Source: Ethanoligenens harbinense YUAN-3
GTDB lineage: Bacteria; Bacillota; Clostridia; Oscillospirales; Ethanoligenentaceae
Direction of reading: 5' to 3'
Assembly: GCF_000178115.2 (NCBI RefSeq)
Contig: NC_014828.1
Location: 581,501 to 645,500, forward strand
DNA: 64,000 bases
How positions within the stretch are numbered: position 1 is the first letter of the stretch; each line of letters opens with the position of its first letter. Positions 26,383-34,771 of the stretch are shown here, one piece after another. Under the pieces are notes generated by a model. It was not told the origin of the DNA. It did no database searches and saw nothing but the letters and a program-made list of their open reading frames with translations. A program made the position numbers and the translations under genes.

Positions 26383-27867
26383 TCATGTTCTTTCGGGGTA
26401 CCACCCAATCGGGCCGGGTGCCAGATTGAGGTTGATCTGCTTGATTTCCTGATACTCTTCAAGACCGTGGACGCCCAGTTCACGGCCGATCCCGCTGCGT
26501 TTATAGCCTCCCCACGGCGCTTCGTTGAAGGTGGGATTATAGCAGTTGATCCAGGTGATGCCGGCGCGTATTTCCCGAATGACACGCATGGCACGTGTCA
26601 CATCGCTGGTGAACACCGCTCCCGCAAGGCCGTATTCAGTATCGTTGGCCAGAGCAATCGCTTCCGCCTCGGTTTTGAACGTCTGAACGGTCACAACAGG
26701 GCCGAAAATTTCCTCACGCACAATCTTCATATCGGATGTGCAGTCATCGAAGATTGTGGGGCGCACAAAAAAGCCGCTGGCGCATTCGCCTTCCGTATAA
26801 CGCTCACCCCCGCAGACCAGCATGGCCCCCTGCTCGACCCCGCTGTGGATATACCCCAGGACCTTTTCCATGTCTTTTTCCGTAATCAGCGGGCCGATGT
26901 CCGGGTTATCCAGCCCGTTGCCGATGGTCATGGCATTGGCACGCTCGGCCAGCCGTTTTACAAACGCATCCTTGATGGATTCTTCAATGATGATACGGGA
27001 ACCAGCGGAACAGATCTCCCCTTGGTTGAAGAAAATGGCGATCATGGCCCATTCCACCGCACCGTCCAGATCGGCGTCTGCAAAGATCACGTTCGGGGAC
27101 TTACCGCCGAGCTCCAGCCCGATCCGTTTGACATTTCCCGCCGCCGCACGCATCAGGCTCTGGCCGACCCGCGTGCTTCCGGTGAAGGCGATCATATCCA
27201 CATCGGTGTTTTGCCCCAGTTCAGCGCCCACTTCCGCATCGCCCTGCAGCAGGTTGGCGCAGCCCTTCGGCAGGCCGATTTCCTCAAAAATCTCAAAAAG
27301 CCGGATGGTGGAAAGCGGCGCCTTTGGGCTGGGCTTGAACACGACGCTGTTCCCGGCCGCCAAAGCGGGCGCAAGTTTCCAGACGGACATTAAAAACGGG
27401 TAATTCCACGGGGTGATCTGTGCACACACGCCCACCGGTTCGCGCACCGTGTAGGCGTGCATCGGCCCAAAGTTGCTGTTGACATCATATGCACCGCCGT
27501 ACGGCGCTTTGATGAGCCCGGCATAATAGCGGAACGTATGGATTCCATCGTCGATATCGCCCTCTGCTTCCCGTAGGGGCTTGCCGTTATCCATGGTGTC
27601 GAGCTTCGCCAGCTCGGCTGCGTGTTCTTCGATTTTGTCCGCGATTTTCAACAGGAGATCTCCCCGCTTCTGGGAATCCATATCTCGCCATTCCCGCGTT
27701 TCATAGAAAGATCGTTTTGCCGCCGCAATGGCTTGGCGCGTATCGTCCAGGCTACTTTCATAAACCTGGCTGAACACGTTTCCCGTAGCGGGGTTGACGA
27801 TGTCTATGACTTTGCCGGAGCTTCCTTCCACCCATTTCCCGTCGATATACATTTTTTTGACCGCCAT
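26383..27867 (-). CDS. NAD(P)-dependent aldehyde dehydrogenase, probably 4-aminobutanal dehydrogenase
   Basis: 494 residues from the ATG preceded by AAAGGTGG. ALDH hallmarks are present: TPWNYPFLMSVWKLAPALAAGN, FTGSTRVGQ, catalytic Glu in LELGGKSPN, catalytic Cys in NQGEICSAGSR, and EEIFGPVV. Closest in style to betaine/aminoaldehyde dehydrogenases. The neighbours (GABA transaminase, putrescine aminotransferase, polyamine importer) suggest oxidation of 4-aminobutanal to GABA. Substrate is inference from context. Confidence 0.88.
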   Translation of the reverse strand: MAVKKMYIDGKWVEGSSGKVIDIVNPATGNVFSQVYESSLDDTRQAIAAAKRSFYETREWRDMDSQKRGDLLLKIADKIEEHAAELAKLDTMDNGKPLREAEGDIDDGIHTFRYYAGLIKAPYGGAYDVNSNFGPMHAYTVREPVGVCAQITPWNYPFLMSVWKLAPALAAGNSVVFKPSPKAPLSTIRLFEIFEEIGLPKGCANLLQGDAEVGAELGQNTDVDMIAFTGSTRVGQSLMRAAAGNVKRIGLELGGKSPNVIFADADLDGAVEWAMIAIFFNQGEICSAGSRIIIEESIKDAFVKRLAERANAMTIGNGLDNPDIGPLITEKDMEKVLGYIHSGVEQGAMLVCGGERYTEGECASGFFVRPTIFDDCTSDMKIVREEIFGPVVTVQTFKTEAEAIALANDTEYGLAGAVFTSDVTRAMRVIREIRAGITWINCYNPTFNEAPWGGYKRSGIGRELGVHGLEEYQEIKQINLNLAPGPIGWYPERT

Positions 27868-28445
27868 ACGGACCACCTTTCTGTCGCATGCTATACGGAT
27901 TCGGGCCTGTTCGGCCGGATTTTACCTGTGAAACTTGCTTGGGCGTGTGGAAAAATTACCGTTTTGAGATCTGCGGTGCTTTATTCCAGTACCTTTTGCG
28001 AAACGAATCCCAATGGATTTCCACATTTCCGGCACCGGGCCGGAAGATCAAGGGCCTTTCATGCTAACGGTTTTCTGGAATGGGTCCCCTTGTTTTTACA
28101 CAGGATCGCATAAGACCAAAAGAGAAGGGAACCGTTTCCCGATCCTGGGTAAACGGCTCCCTTGCCTTATCATTTATCTTACACACCTAAACGCCAAAAA
28201 GCAATGCGCCACGCGTGCGAATCTTTTTCTGTTGCGGGTCATGACATGATGCGAAAGGGCGGCTTTTCTTCTCCTTTCGAATGATTTGAGATTCCGTTTT
28301 CGCTCGTTTTGCCCGTAAACGCCGCGATCTTCTGTTTCGTCCGTTCCGCCATATGGATTCGGATGCCTGTTTCCGATACGATCAGGTATGCGCCAAATCA
28401 TTTCGGACGTGGATCATATGGGAGGGTGCAGCGGGAAAACGGTGC
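27868..28445. other. Gap between aldehyde dehydrogenase and GABA transaminase genes
   Basis: About 580 bp with no supported gene. It contains a hairpin at 28125-28163 that would terminate minus-strand transcription after gabT. The aldehyde dehydrogenase may then need its own promoter, which I could not identify. No CANTATATTG box was found here. Confidence 0.45.
28117..28163 (-). terminator. Hairpin after gabT on the minus strand
   Basis: On the minus strand AAGGGAGCCGTTT pairs with AAACGGTTCCCTT (one mismatch) over a 12-base loop and is followed by CTCTTTTGG. Confidence 0.55.
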
Positions 28446-29843
28446 TTATTGACCGGCCAGGCTGGTCTGGATGGCCGATTCCAGAATAGCCAGACCGCTG
28501 TTCAGCTGAGCATCCGTTACGACAAGCGGGCACAGGAACCGCAGCACATTGGAATAGATGCCGGCCCCCTCAATGATCAGACCGTTGGCCACGGCATTTT
28601 GAATGATATCCGATACCAGCCGGGCATTCGGATGTTTGCTCGTTTTGTCCGTCACAAACTCAATGCCCATCATGCAGCCGATGCCCCGCACATCGCCGAC
28701 TTCTTCATATTTTTCTTTCCATCCGTTAAACACAGACATACAGGTATGGGAAATCTCCTGCGCGCGCTCACAAAGATGGTCACGCTCCATGATCTCGATA
28801 ACCTTCAGGGCGGAGGCACAGGCCAGTGCATTGCCGCCGTAAGTGCCGCCGATGATGCCGGGTTTGATTCCATCAAAAATTTCCGCCCGGGCCGTTACGG
28901 CGCTGAGCGGGACACCACCCGCAATGGATTTGGCGGTCGCCAGGATATCCGGCGCGCATCCGGCCTCTTCCCAGTAATTGGACACAAACATTTTCCCGGA
29001 ACGTGCAAACCCGGTTTGCACCTCATCCGCGATGAGCAGGATGCCTTTTTCATCACAGAGTTTCCGAACCGCCTGTACCCACTCGATTGGTGCGGGGATG
29101 AATCCACCCTCACCCTGCACCGGCTCGAGAACGATGGCAGCCACATATTCCGCCGGAGAGGCTTCGTCGAATGCCCGCTCAAGCCGTTCCATATAATAGG
29201 CGATGGCCTCGTCTTTGCTGTACCCCTTTGGTGCGCGGTACAGATACGGAAAATCCGCACGATACACGCCGTCCGGATAGGGCCCGATGCCGGACGAATA
29301 AACTTTCTTTGAGGTCATGGTCAGCGTCAGCAGTGTCCGCCCGTGAAAGGCACCGGAAAAAACGATGATGTTGGGCCGCTTGGTAAAGGACTTTGCGATC
29401 CGGACGGCGTTTTCGTCCGCCTCGGCTCCGGAATTGGCAAACATCGTCTTCTTTCGTGCGCCCCGGATCGGGGCGATCTCGTTCATTTTTTCAGCCAGCC
29501 GGACATAGCCCTCATGTGTCACGATGTTCATCATGGCATGGAAATATTTGCCTGCCTGCTCCTGCACGGCTTGCACAACTTCCGGCTGGCTGTAGCCGAT
29601 ATTCAGCACGCCGACGCCGCCGACCCAATCCAAAAAGATGTTTCCGTCCACATCTTCGATCATGGCCCCCTCGCCGCGCTCAATGACGCAGGGGTAAACC
29701 GTTTTGATGGCATTCGGGACCGCGGCCGAGCGTCTGGCCAAAACGGCGCTGGCTTTCGGTCCCGGCAGTTGTGTGCGGATCTGGGGCAGAGCATCCCGGA
29801 GCAGCTGCGGTTTCGCCGCAGATATTGTTTCCTTGGGCAACAT
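28446..29843 (-). CDS. gabT: 4-aminobutyrate aminotransferase (class III PLP enzyme)
   Basis: 465 residues from the ATG preceded by AAAGGGAGA. Class III motifs: the NSGAEADENAVRIAK substrate loop, FSGAFHGRTLLTLTMTSK, IVLEPVQGEGGF, LLIADEVQTGFARSGKMF, and the PLP lysine in ATAKSIAGGVPLSAV. It matches the GabT type and would convert GABA plus 2-oxoglutarate to succinate semialdehyde and glutamate. Its stop is followed by a terminator, and its start lies 38 bp after the alcohol dehydrogenase stop, so those two form one operon. Confidence 0.9.
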   Translation of the reverse strand: MLPKETISAAKPQLLRDALPQIRTQLPGPKASAVLARRSAAVPNAIKTVYPCVIERGEGAMIEDVDGNIFLDWVGGVGVLNIGYSQPEVVQAVQEQAGKYFHAMMNIVTHEGYVRLAEKMNEIAPIRGARKKTMFANSGAEADENAVRIAKSFTKRPNIIVFSGAFHGRTLLTLTMTSKKVYSSGIGPYPDGVYRADFPYLYRAPKGYSKDEAIAYYMERLERAFDEASPAEYVAAIVLEPVQGEGGFIPAPIEWVQAVRKLCDEKGILLIADEVQTGFARSGKMFVSNYWEEAGCAPDILATAKSIAGGVPLSAVTARAEIFDGIKPGIIGGTYGGNALACASALKVIEIMERDHLCERAQEISHTCMSVFNGWKEKYEEVGDVRGIGCMMGIEFVTDKTSKHPNARLVSDIIQNAVANGLIIEGAGIYSNVLRFLCPLVVTDAQLNSGLAILESAIQTSLAGQ

Positions 29844-29880
29844 AGGAGATTCTCCCTTTCCGTTTTCTTTTGTTCTTGGA

Positions 29881-31011
29881 TTACAAAGCTTTTCGATAGA
29901 TATTTCGCAGCGCTTCCCTGTCAAAGACAACCGGATGGTTGGCGATACCTGCCGCCGATACTTTCATGCAATTTTCCACCATCCAGTCGATATCACCATT
30001 CTGAATGCCCTGTTCGCCCAAATGGGTGCTCAGATGCAGCTGCGCGAGCAGATGGCGAATCTGATCTACGCAGTCGGTTTCGTTTTTTCCGCCCAGGCTT
30101 CGCGAAATCAGCGCAAATTTTTCCGGCGCGCCCGAAATCGACTCTTCATAAACGGCCGGTGTCAATGCTGCAAGTCCGCCGCCGTGAACGATGTTGTGCA
30201 GACCGCTTGCAGGGTGTTCCATGCCATGCGGCGCGGTCACGCCGGCGGTATGGATGACCATGCCGCCCAGCGTGCTGCCCCAGCTGATATGGTCCCATGC
30301 GTCCAGATCGGCCGGGTCCGTATATGCGCGGATGAGATATTTGCCCAACAGCCGGATTCCCTCCGCCGACAGAATATCTGTCATAGGCTGACCGATCCTG
30401 GAAATAAAGGCTTCCATGTTATGGCACAGCGCATCAAAGCCGACGCTGGCCAGAATATGCCGCGGCATGGTCGTCATCAATTCCGGGTCGATGATGGAAG
30501 CTTTCGGAACGATCGCGTTGCAGCGAAGGGACTTTTTGTCGTGGTTTTCGGGATTGGAGAGCACCGCAAAGCCGTTGCCTTCACTGCCCGTGCCGCAGGT
30601 GGTGGGCACCAGCACGATGGGCAGCGCCTGGTCGGAAACTTTTTTGCCGAATATGTAATCGGAGATGTCCCCTTCGTTCTTTGAGAGAAACGCGATTGCC
30701 TTTGCGGAATCCATTGCACTGCCGCCGCCGATGCCCACCACCACATCACAACCGGACGCGCGCGAAAGCGCGGCGCCCTGGCAAGCGGTGGATGTCAAAG
30801 GGTTTTGCTCGACTTTGTCGAACAAAACCGTTTCAATGCCCGCCTTTTTCAGGGAATCCGTCGCCCGATCCAGAAGCCCGGTTTTTTTTGTGCTGTTTCT
30901 TCCAGTCACAATTAAAGCCTTTTTTCCATAGAGGGAGGCTGTTTCCCCTAATCGGTTCACTTTTTCCCGTCCAAAAATCAGATTGACAGGCAGATAGTAT
31001 TGAAATTCCAA
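29881..31011 (-). CDS. Iron-containing alcohol dehydrogenase, probably 4-hydroxybutyrate dehydrogenase
   Basis: 376 residues with a TTG start after GAGGGACACGA. Group III ADH motifs: nucleotide site GIGGGSAMDSAKAIAF, PTTCGTGSE, metal-binding region with CHNMEAFISRIGQPMTDILS and HGMEHPASGLHN. It is in an operon with GABA transaminase, so reduction of succinate semialdehyde to 4-hydroxybutyrate is the likely reaction, as in GABA-fermenting clostridia. A consensus promoter carrying a regulator box lies 200 bp upstream. Confidence 0.88.
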   Translation of the reverse strand: MEFQYYLPVNLIFGREKVNRLGETASLYGKKALIVTGRNSTKKTGLLDRATDSLKKAGIETVLFDKVEQNPLTSTACQGAALSRASGCDVVVGIGGGSAMDSAKAIAFLSKNEGDISDYIFGKKVSDQALPIVLVPTTCGTGSEGNGFAVLSNPENHDKKSLRCNAIVPKASIIDPELMTTMPRHILASVGFDALCHNMEAFISRIGQPMTDILSAEGIRLLGKYLIRAYTDPADLDAWDHISWGSTLGGMVIHTAGVTAPHGMEHPASGLHNIVHGGGLAALTPAVYEESISGAPEKFALISRSLGGKNETDCVDQIRHLLAQLHLSTHLGEQGIQNGDIDWMVENCMKVSAAGIANHPVVFDREALRNIYRKAL

Positions 31012-31208
31012 TCGTGTCCCTCATTTCCTGGTTTTGTGAGTGCCGCAGTGCATCGTGCCCGGCCTTTCCCGACTGGCGGACAGAAAAAACGGGTTGTGAC
31101 GGCAAACGGGCATAAAAAAAGACACTCCCCCGTTTGGGTGGAACATCTTTGTTCTTGCGGTATTTTCACAATATAAAGCACGGTCAAACCGGTTCAATCG
31201 CTGGATTC

Positions 31209-31237
31209 ATTATATGCGATGTGCAATATATTGTCAA
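31209..31237 (-). promoter_or_regulatory. Consensus promoter of the alcohol dehydrogenase-gabT operon
   Basis: On the minus strand: TTGACA (31237-31232), exactly 17 bp, TATAAT (31214-31209). It is a perfect sigma-A match. Operator box A (31224-31233) overlaps the 3' end of the -35 and the start of the spacer, a position typical of repression. Confidence 0.8.
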
Positions 31238-31264
31238 TAATAAAATAAAAAGCACACTATATTC
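31224..31264. promoter_or_regulatory. Operator boxes A and B (CANTATATTG)
   Basis: CAATATATTG at 31224-31233 (a perfect 10-bp palindrome) and CACTATATTC at 31255-31264, 31 bp apart or about three helical turns. Both are flanked by GTG/GCA and TC/CAC extensions. They recur in front of the XRE-cupin gene, which identifies that protein as the likely ligand. Confidence 0.65.
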
Positions 31265-31266
31265 AC

Positions 31267-31818
31267 TCATTTCCATGTGAACAGCATATAGAACCGCAAT
31301 ATGCCTTTGCCGGCGTTGTAGTAGCAGTGTTCCTTGTCCGCGTCCATCCGGATCGCGTCTCCTTCGTTCAGAATATACCGTGTGCCTCCCATTTCGACGG
31401 TTAGTTGTCCGGAGAAAACAATGTTGTATTCCGTTGTTTTTTCGCCGTGTGAGCTGCAGGGGTAGCTGCCTCCCGGTTCTACCTCCACGCTGTATATTTC
31501 AAAATCCCGGTCAGGCTCATAGGGGAAATAGGCGTAATTTCGAAAGGCGTCTTTGGCCGACTTGATGGGGATCAAGGTGTCCTTTCGCATGATGTAGACC
31601 TCGTCGTGCGGGGGACCCACCAAGTCCATAAATTCCACGCGCAGCCCGCTGACGATTTTTCCCAATGTTGCGATAGTCGGGTTGGCTTCGCCGCGCTCGA
31701 TCTGCCCGAGCATGCTCTTGCTGATGCCTGTTTCAGTTGCCAGCGCATCCAGGCTTAGCTTTTTCGCCTTTCGGATTTTTTTCAGATTGATTGCGATATT
31801 TTCATTTAAATAATCCAC
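31267..31818 (-). CDS. XRE-family regulator with C-terminal cupin domain
   Basis: 183 residues with a GTG start preceded by AAGGAGGT at 8-base spacing; the open frame continues 290 bp upstream but crosses the operator boxes and has no ribosome site. Residues 10-65 form the HTH (IRKAKKLSLDALATETGISKSMLGQIERGEANPTIATLGKI); residues 105-180 form the cupin (PGGSYPCSSHGEKTTEYNIVFSGQLTVEMGG). This is the PuuR-like layout known for putrescine catabolism regulators. It probably represses itself and the downstream alcohol dehydrogenase-gabT operon. Confidence 0.88.
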   Translation of the reverse strand: MDYLNENIAINLKKIRKAKKLSLDALATETGISKSMLGQIERGEANPTIATLGKIVSGLRVEFMDLVGPPHDEVYIMRKDTLIPIKSAKDAFRNYAYFPYEPDRDFEIYSVEVEPGGSYPCSSHGEKTTEYNIVFSGQLTVEMGGTRYILNEGDAIRMDADKEHCYYNAGKGILRFYMLFTWK

Positions 31819-31838
31819 CGCAGTGTACCTCCTTAGTG

Positions 31839-31878
31839 CACTATATTGATCGACTTGTTTTAAAAACACAGTATATTG
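31839..31878. promoter_or_regulatory. Operator boxes C and D (CANTATATTG)
   Basis: CACTATATTG at 31839-31848 and CAGTATATTG at 31869-31878, 30 bp apart, in the leader and promoter region of the XRE-cupin gene. Minus-strand TATAGT (31845-31840) overlaps box C and is a possible -10. The pair mirrors boxes A and B in spacing. Confidence 0.65.
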
Positions 31879-32229
31879 CACGATCTTTGCGATCGACGAA
31901 GTGAGGGAGACAATGGCCCGCCGGCAGAAAGCGCATGCTTTCTGCGGCTGTTCTGCGACCGGGTGATTGTTTACATCATAACGTAGTTTCTTGAACACGA
32001 CAAGAAGCAAATTCCAACCGGTACTGCCAACGCTGCGGAGGCCTGTGCCGGTGAAAAAGTGGAAAAACGGTTGCAGGCAGGAGTATAGGGCATTGTAATC
32101 CGGGCGCACCGCTTGGCTCAGACAGTCGGGCAGACTGCCGCTTTACAAACCGCCGGAAGCGGTTTTTCGTGGCGGAGTGGCAGACGCTCATTAACACTCA
32201 CGGAGAGATTTTCTTGCTATCGTAATGCA

Positions 32230-32253
32230 AAACAATTATAATTATAATAGTTT
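32230..32253. promoter_or_regulatory. AT-rich 24-bp palindrome upstream of the LuxR gene
   Basis: The centre ATTATAATTATAAT is self-complementary and is flanked by AAACA and AGTTT, which pair with one mismatch per side. It lies 65 bp before the LuxR-type gene and is a candidate binding site for that protein. Confidence 0.4.
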
Positions 32254-32317
32254 GTGGCGCTCTATAATCGTAAATTGTGCGCATAAGAGATTAGACTGTA
32301 TGATTAGTTGAGGTAAA

Positions 32318-33058
32318 ATGCAAATGAAACAACTGGAAACAAACGATTGGCTTGTGTTAAACAGTATCATTTATAAAATTTATACGATGGAAGACTTTGA
32401 TGGCATGCGGAAGACCTTGCTGGAACAACTGAAAATGGTGCTTGACTTTGACAGCGCCGACTTTTTCCTGGCAAACACGGATGGAAAACCGGGCCTTATC
32501 AGGCCGGTGGCCCACAACTGCGATTGCATTTATCCGCAGACGTATGACGAACTGGATTACAGCCGCGGCATCATGTATGGCGGCAAGAGCCTGATTTACC
32601 GCGAGACCGATATCATCAGCGATGAAAAACGCATGGAGACAACCTATTATAAAAAAGTTTATATTCCCAACAACTGGCACTTTTCGTTGCAGATGATTCT
32701 CGCACGCGAAAAGGATTTTCTGGGTGTCATCACGTTTTACCGCACCATCGGCAAGGACAACTTCCACTACGACGATATTTTCCTGTTGGACATGCTGAAA
32801 GACCACCTGGCCTTTCGCCTGTATCAGGAGAGGGAGAGCAAAAGCACGGACAAGCTCACGGTGACACAAGCGGCAGAACAGTATGGGCTGACCAGACGAG
32901 AGGAAACCATTCTGGGTCTGCTGGTAGAGGGGGAGGAAAATGGTGCAATCTGTGAGAAGCTGGTTATCAGCATCAACACGCTGAAAAAGCATATGCTGAA
33001 TATTTATCGGAAGATGGGCATTAAGCATCGTGTTCAGATATTTAAAATCATTCAATAA
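32318..33058 (+). CDS. LuxR-type transcriptional regulator with GAF-like sensor
   Basis: 246 residues; GAGGT at 32310 is close to the ATG at 32318 and better placed for the in-frame ATG at 32324. Residues 15-170 resemble a GAF-like sensor (VLDFDSADFFLANTDGKPG, FLGVITFYRTIG). Residues 185-245 are the GerE/LuxR HTH (LTRREETILGLLVEGEENGAICEKLVISINTLKKHMLNIYRKMGIKHRVQIFKII). It lies between the catabolic and uptake halves of the putrescine locus and may sense availability of substrate for the transport operon. Confidence 0.83.
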   Translation: MQMKQLETNDWLVLNSIIYKIYTMEDFDGMRKTLLEQLKMVLDFDSADFFLANTDGKPGLIRPVAHNCDCIYPQTYDELDYSRGIMYGGKSLIYRETDIISDEKRMETTYYKKVYIPNNWHFSLQMILAREKDFLGVITFYRTIGKDNFHYDDIFLLDMLKDHLAFRLYQERESKSTDKLTVTQAAEQYGLTRREETILGLLVEGEENGAICEKLVISINTLKKHMLNIYRKMGIKHRVQIFKIIQ

Positions 33059-33171
33059 GATTATGAAAATGGAACTTTAGAATGGATACGGGACCCAAAA
33101 GCAGAAGAATTATCGCGCATACGATGCATTGTTTTTTGGCATCTTAGTGTGTAAGATAAGATCAAGCGAAG

Positions 33172-33208
33172 GAGCTGTTTACCCTTTCAGGGCAAGCAGC
33201 TCTTTTTT
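33172..33208 (+). terminator. Terminator between LuxR and P-II genes
   Basis: GAGCTG (33172-33177) pairs with CAGCTC (33197-33202) and an inner CCCT pairs with AGGG; TTTTTT follows. It either ends the LuxR transcript or attenuates read-through into the P-II-pot operon, whose first start is 68 bp on. Confidence 0.75.
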
Positions 33209-33275
33209 GGTTTCCTGTGGATATTTTGTGAAAACCGAAATGTACGCATGCAAGACTGCGGGAGGGTAATGGATA

Positions 33276-33626
33276 ATGAAAGAACTGGTTTTGGTCATTC
33301 GTCCGGAAATGTTGGAAGTGTTGAAATCGATTTTGGATGACGTGCATTGCGGCGGGATGACGGTTTCGAGCGTGATGGGCTGCGGCACCCAAAAGGGCGT
33401 GGTGGAAGGCGGCATCAATGAGATCAAGGGCTTTAAGATGAACATCAACTTGCTGCCCAAGATCCGTGTTGAGGTTGTGGTGGAAGACGATGTGGTGGAG
33501 GAAATCATCTCCAGTGTACGGGAGCGCATGGCGACCGGCCATGTGGGAGATGGAAAAATTTTCATCCGCAACATTGACGGCGTGGTTCGTATCCGCACGG
33601 GCGAACGCGGCGTGAAAGCGCTGTAA
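33276..33626 (+). CDS. P-II family signalling protein with atypical T-loop
   Basis: 116 residues. The core matches P-II: KELVLVIRP start, GMTVSSVMGCGTQKG, PKIRVEVVVEDDVVEEII, and the nucleotide-binding TGHVGDGKIFI. The T-loop (VVEGGINEIKGFKMNINLL) is shortened and has no Tyr at the uridylylation position, so it cannot be modified in the classical way. It lies 23 bp upstream of potA, which suggests that it gates the polyamine importer, as P-II paralogues gate their adjacent transporters. Confidence 0.88.
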   Translation: MKELVLVIRPEMLEVLKSILDDVHCGGMTVSSVMGCGTQKGVVEGGINEIKGFKMNINLLPKIRVEVVVEDDVVEEIISSVRERMATGHVGDGKIFIRNIDGVVRIRTGERGVKAL

Positions 33627-33649
33627 AATCTGGAGGGAGGTTGATCGGG

Positions 33650-34759
33650 TTGGGGAAAAACATCATGGTCCACATTCAGGATGTAAGCAAATCCTTTGGT
33701 GAGAACCGCATCGTCCGCAATCTGTCCATGGATGTATACGAAGGCGAGTTTTTGACCATTCTGGGCTCATCCGGATGCGGAAAAACCACAACGTTGCGCA
33801 TGGTGGCCGGATTTGAGCACCCCACCAGCGGCAGAATTCTGGTGCAGGGAGTGGATATCGCAGACAAGGAACCATATGAGCGGGATGTCAATACCGTTTT
33901 TCAGAGCTATGCGCTTTTCCCGCATATGAGTATTTTTGATAATGTGGCCTATGGCCTGAAAATGAAGAAAGTACCGAAAAAAGAGATCCGGGAGCGTGTG
34001 ATGAGCATGCTGGAGCTGGTGCAGCTTGACGGGTTTCAAAAACGGATGCCGTCGCAGCTTTCGGGCGGACAGAAACAGCGTGTGGCGATTGCACGCGCGC
34101 TGATCAATCATCCCAAGGTGCTTCTGCTGGATGAACCGCTGGGCGCCCTGGACCTGAAGCTGCGCAAGCAGATGCAGCTTGAACTGAAACGGCTGCAGCG
34201 CAAACTGAACATCACGTTTATCTATGTCACGCACGACCAGGAGGAAGCGCTTTCCATGAGCGATCGCATCGCGATCATGCATGATGGAGTGCTGGAACAG
34301 GTGGCCGGGCCGGAAGAGATCTATGAGGCGCCGGCTTCTAAATTCGTTGCCACCTTTATCGGGGAGACCAATCTGTTTGAAGGGGTCATCAGCAACATGG
34401 CGGACGGGAACGTTTCGGTTACCATCGAGTCGGGCCTGATTCAATGCCGCGGAGCGGGTTTTCACGAAAAAGATATCGTCGCCGTTTCGGTGCGGCCGGA
34501 GCGGATGCAGTTTTCCACCTCCAGCGTGGACGGCTTCAGTCTCGAAGGGGTTGTAAAGGAGCAGGTCTATGTTGGGTCCATCCTCAAAGCCATTGTGGTG
34601 CTGCCCAATGGGTACGAAGTCAAACTGGAGCGCCTGGCCGGGGATGCCCTGCCCATGAACGGCGCGGTTTACCTGTATTGGCGGCCGGAAGATGCGCGGC
34701 TGATCCATTTGCAGGATCAGGTGGTTTATCACGCGGTTGAGAATGTCAAGCTGGCGTAG
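33650..34759 (+). CDS. potA: Spermidine/putrescine importer ATPase
   Basis: 369 residues if the TTG at 33650 is used (9 bases after GGAGGGAGG); the TTG at 33641 abuts the ribosome site and the ATG at 33665 is further off. Walker A GSSGCGKTT, signature LSGGQKQRVAIARAL, Walker B LLLDEPLGALD, switch VTHDQEEALSMSDR, then a C-terminal TOBE-like domain (VSVRPERMQF). The PotA identity is supported by the gene order with potB and potCD. It powers polyamine uptake. Confidence 0.92.
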   Translation: MGKNIMVHIQDVSKSFGENRIVRNLSMDVYEGEFLTILGSSGCGKTTTLRMVAGFEHPTSGRILVQGVDIADKEPYERDVNTVFQSYALFPHMSIFDNVAYGLKMKKVPKKEIRERVMSMLELVQLDGFQKRMPSQLSGGQKQRVAIARALINHPKVLLLDEPLGALDLKLRKQMQLELKRLQRKLNITFIYVTHDQEEALSMSDRIAIMHDGVLEQVAGPEEIYEAPASKFVATFIGETNLFEGVISNMADGNVSVTIESGLIQCRGAGFHEKDIVAVSVRPERMQFSTSSVDGFSLEGVVKEQVYVGSILKAIVVLPNGYEVKLERLAGDALPMNGAVYLYWRPEDARLIHLQDQVVYHAVENVKLA

Positions 34760-34771
34760 GGGGGTGGAAAA

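Larger units (their letters stand above)
31819..32317. other. Divergent intergenic region, XRE-cupin / LuxR genes
   Basis: About 500 bp. It holds boxes C and D on the XRE side and, on the LuxR side, a 24-bp near-perfect palindrome at 32230-32253. No gene is supported between. Confidence 0.5.

Noticed and set aside
26263-27393. 376-codon open frame opposite the aldehyde dehydrogenase
   Set aside because: Begins inside a terminator and is antisense to conserved ALDH motifs.
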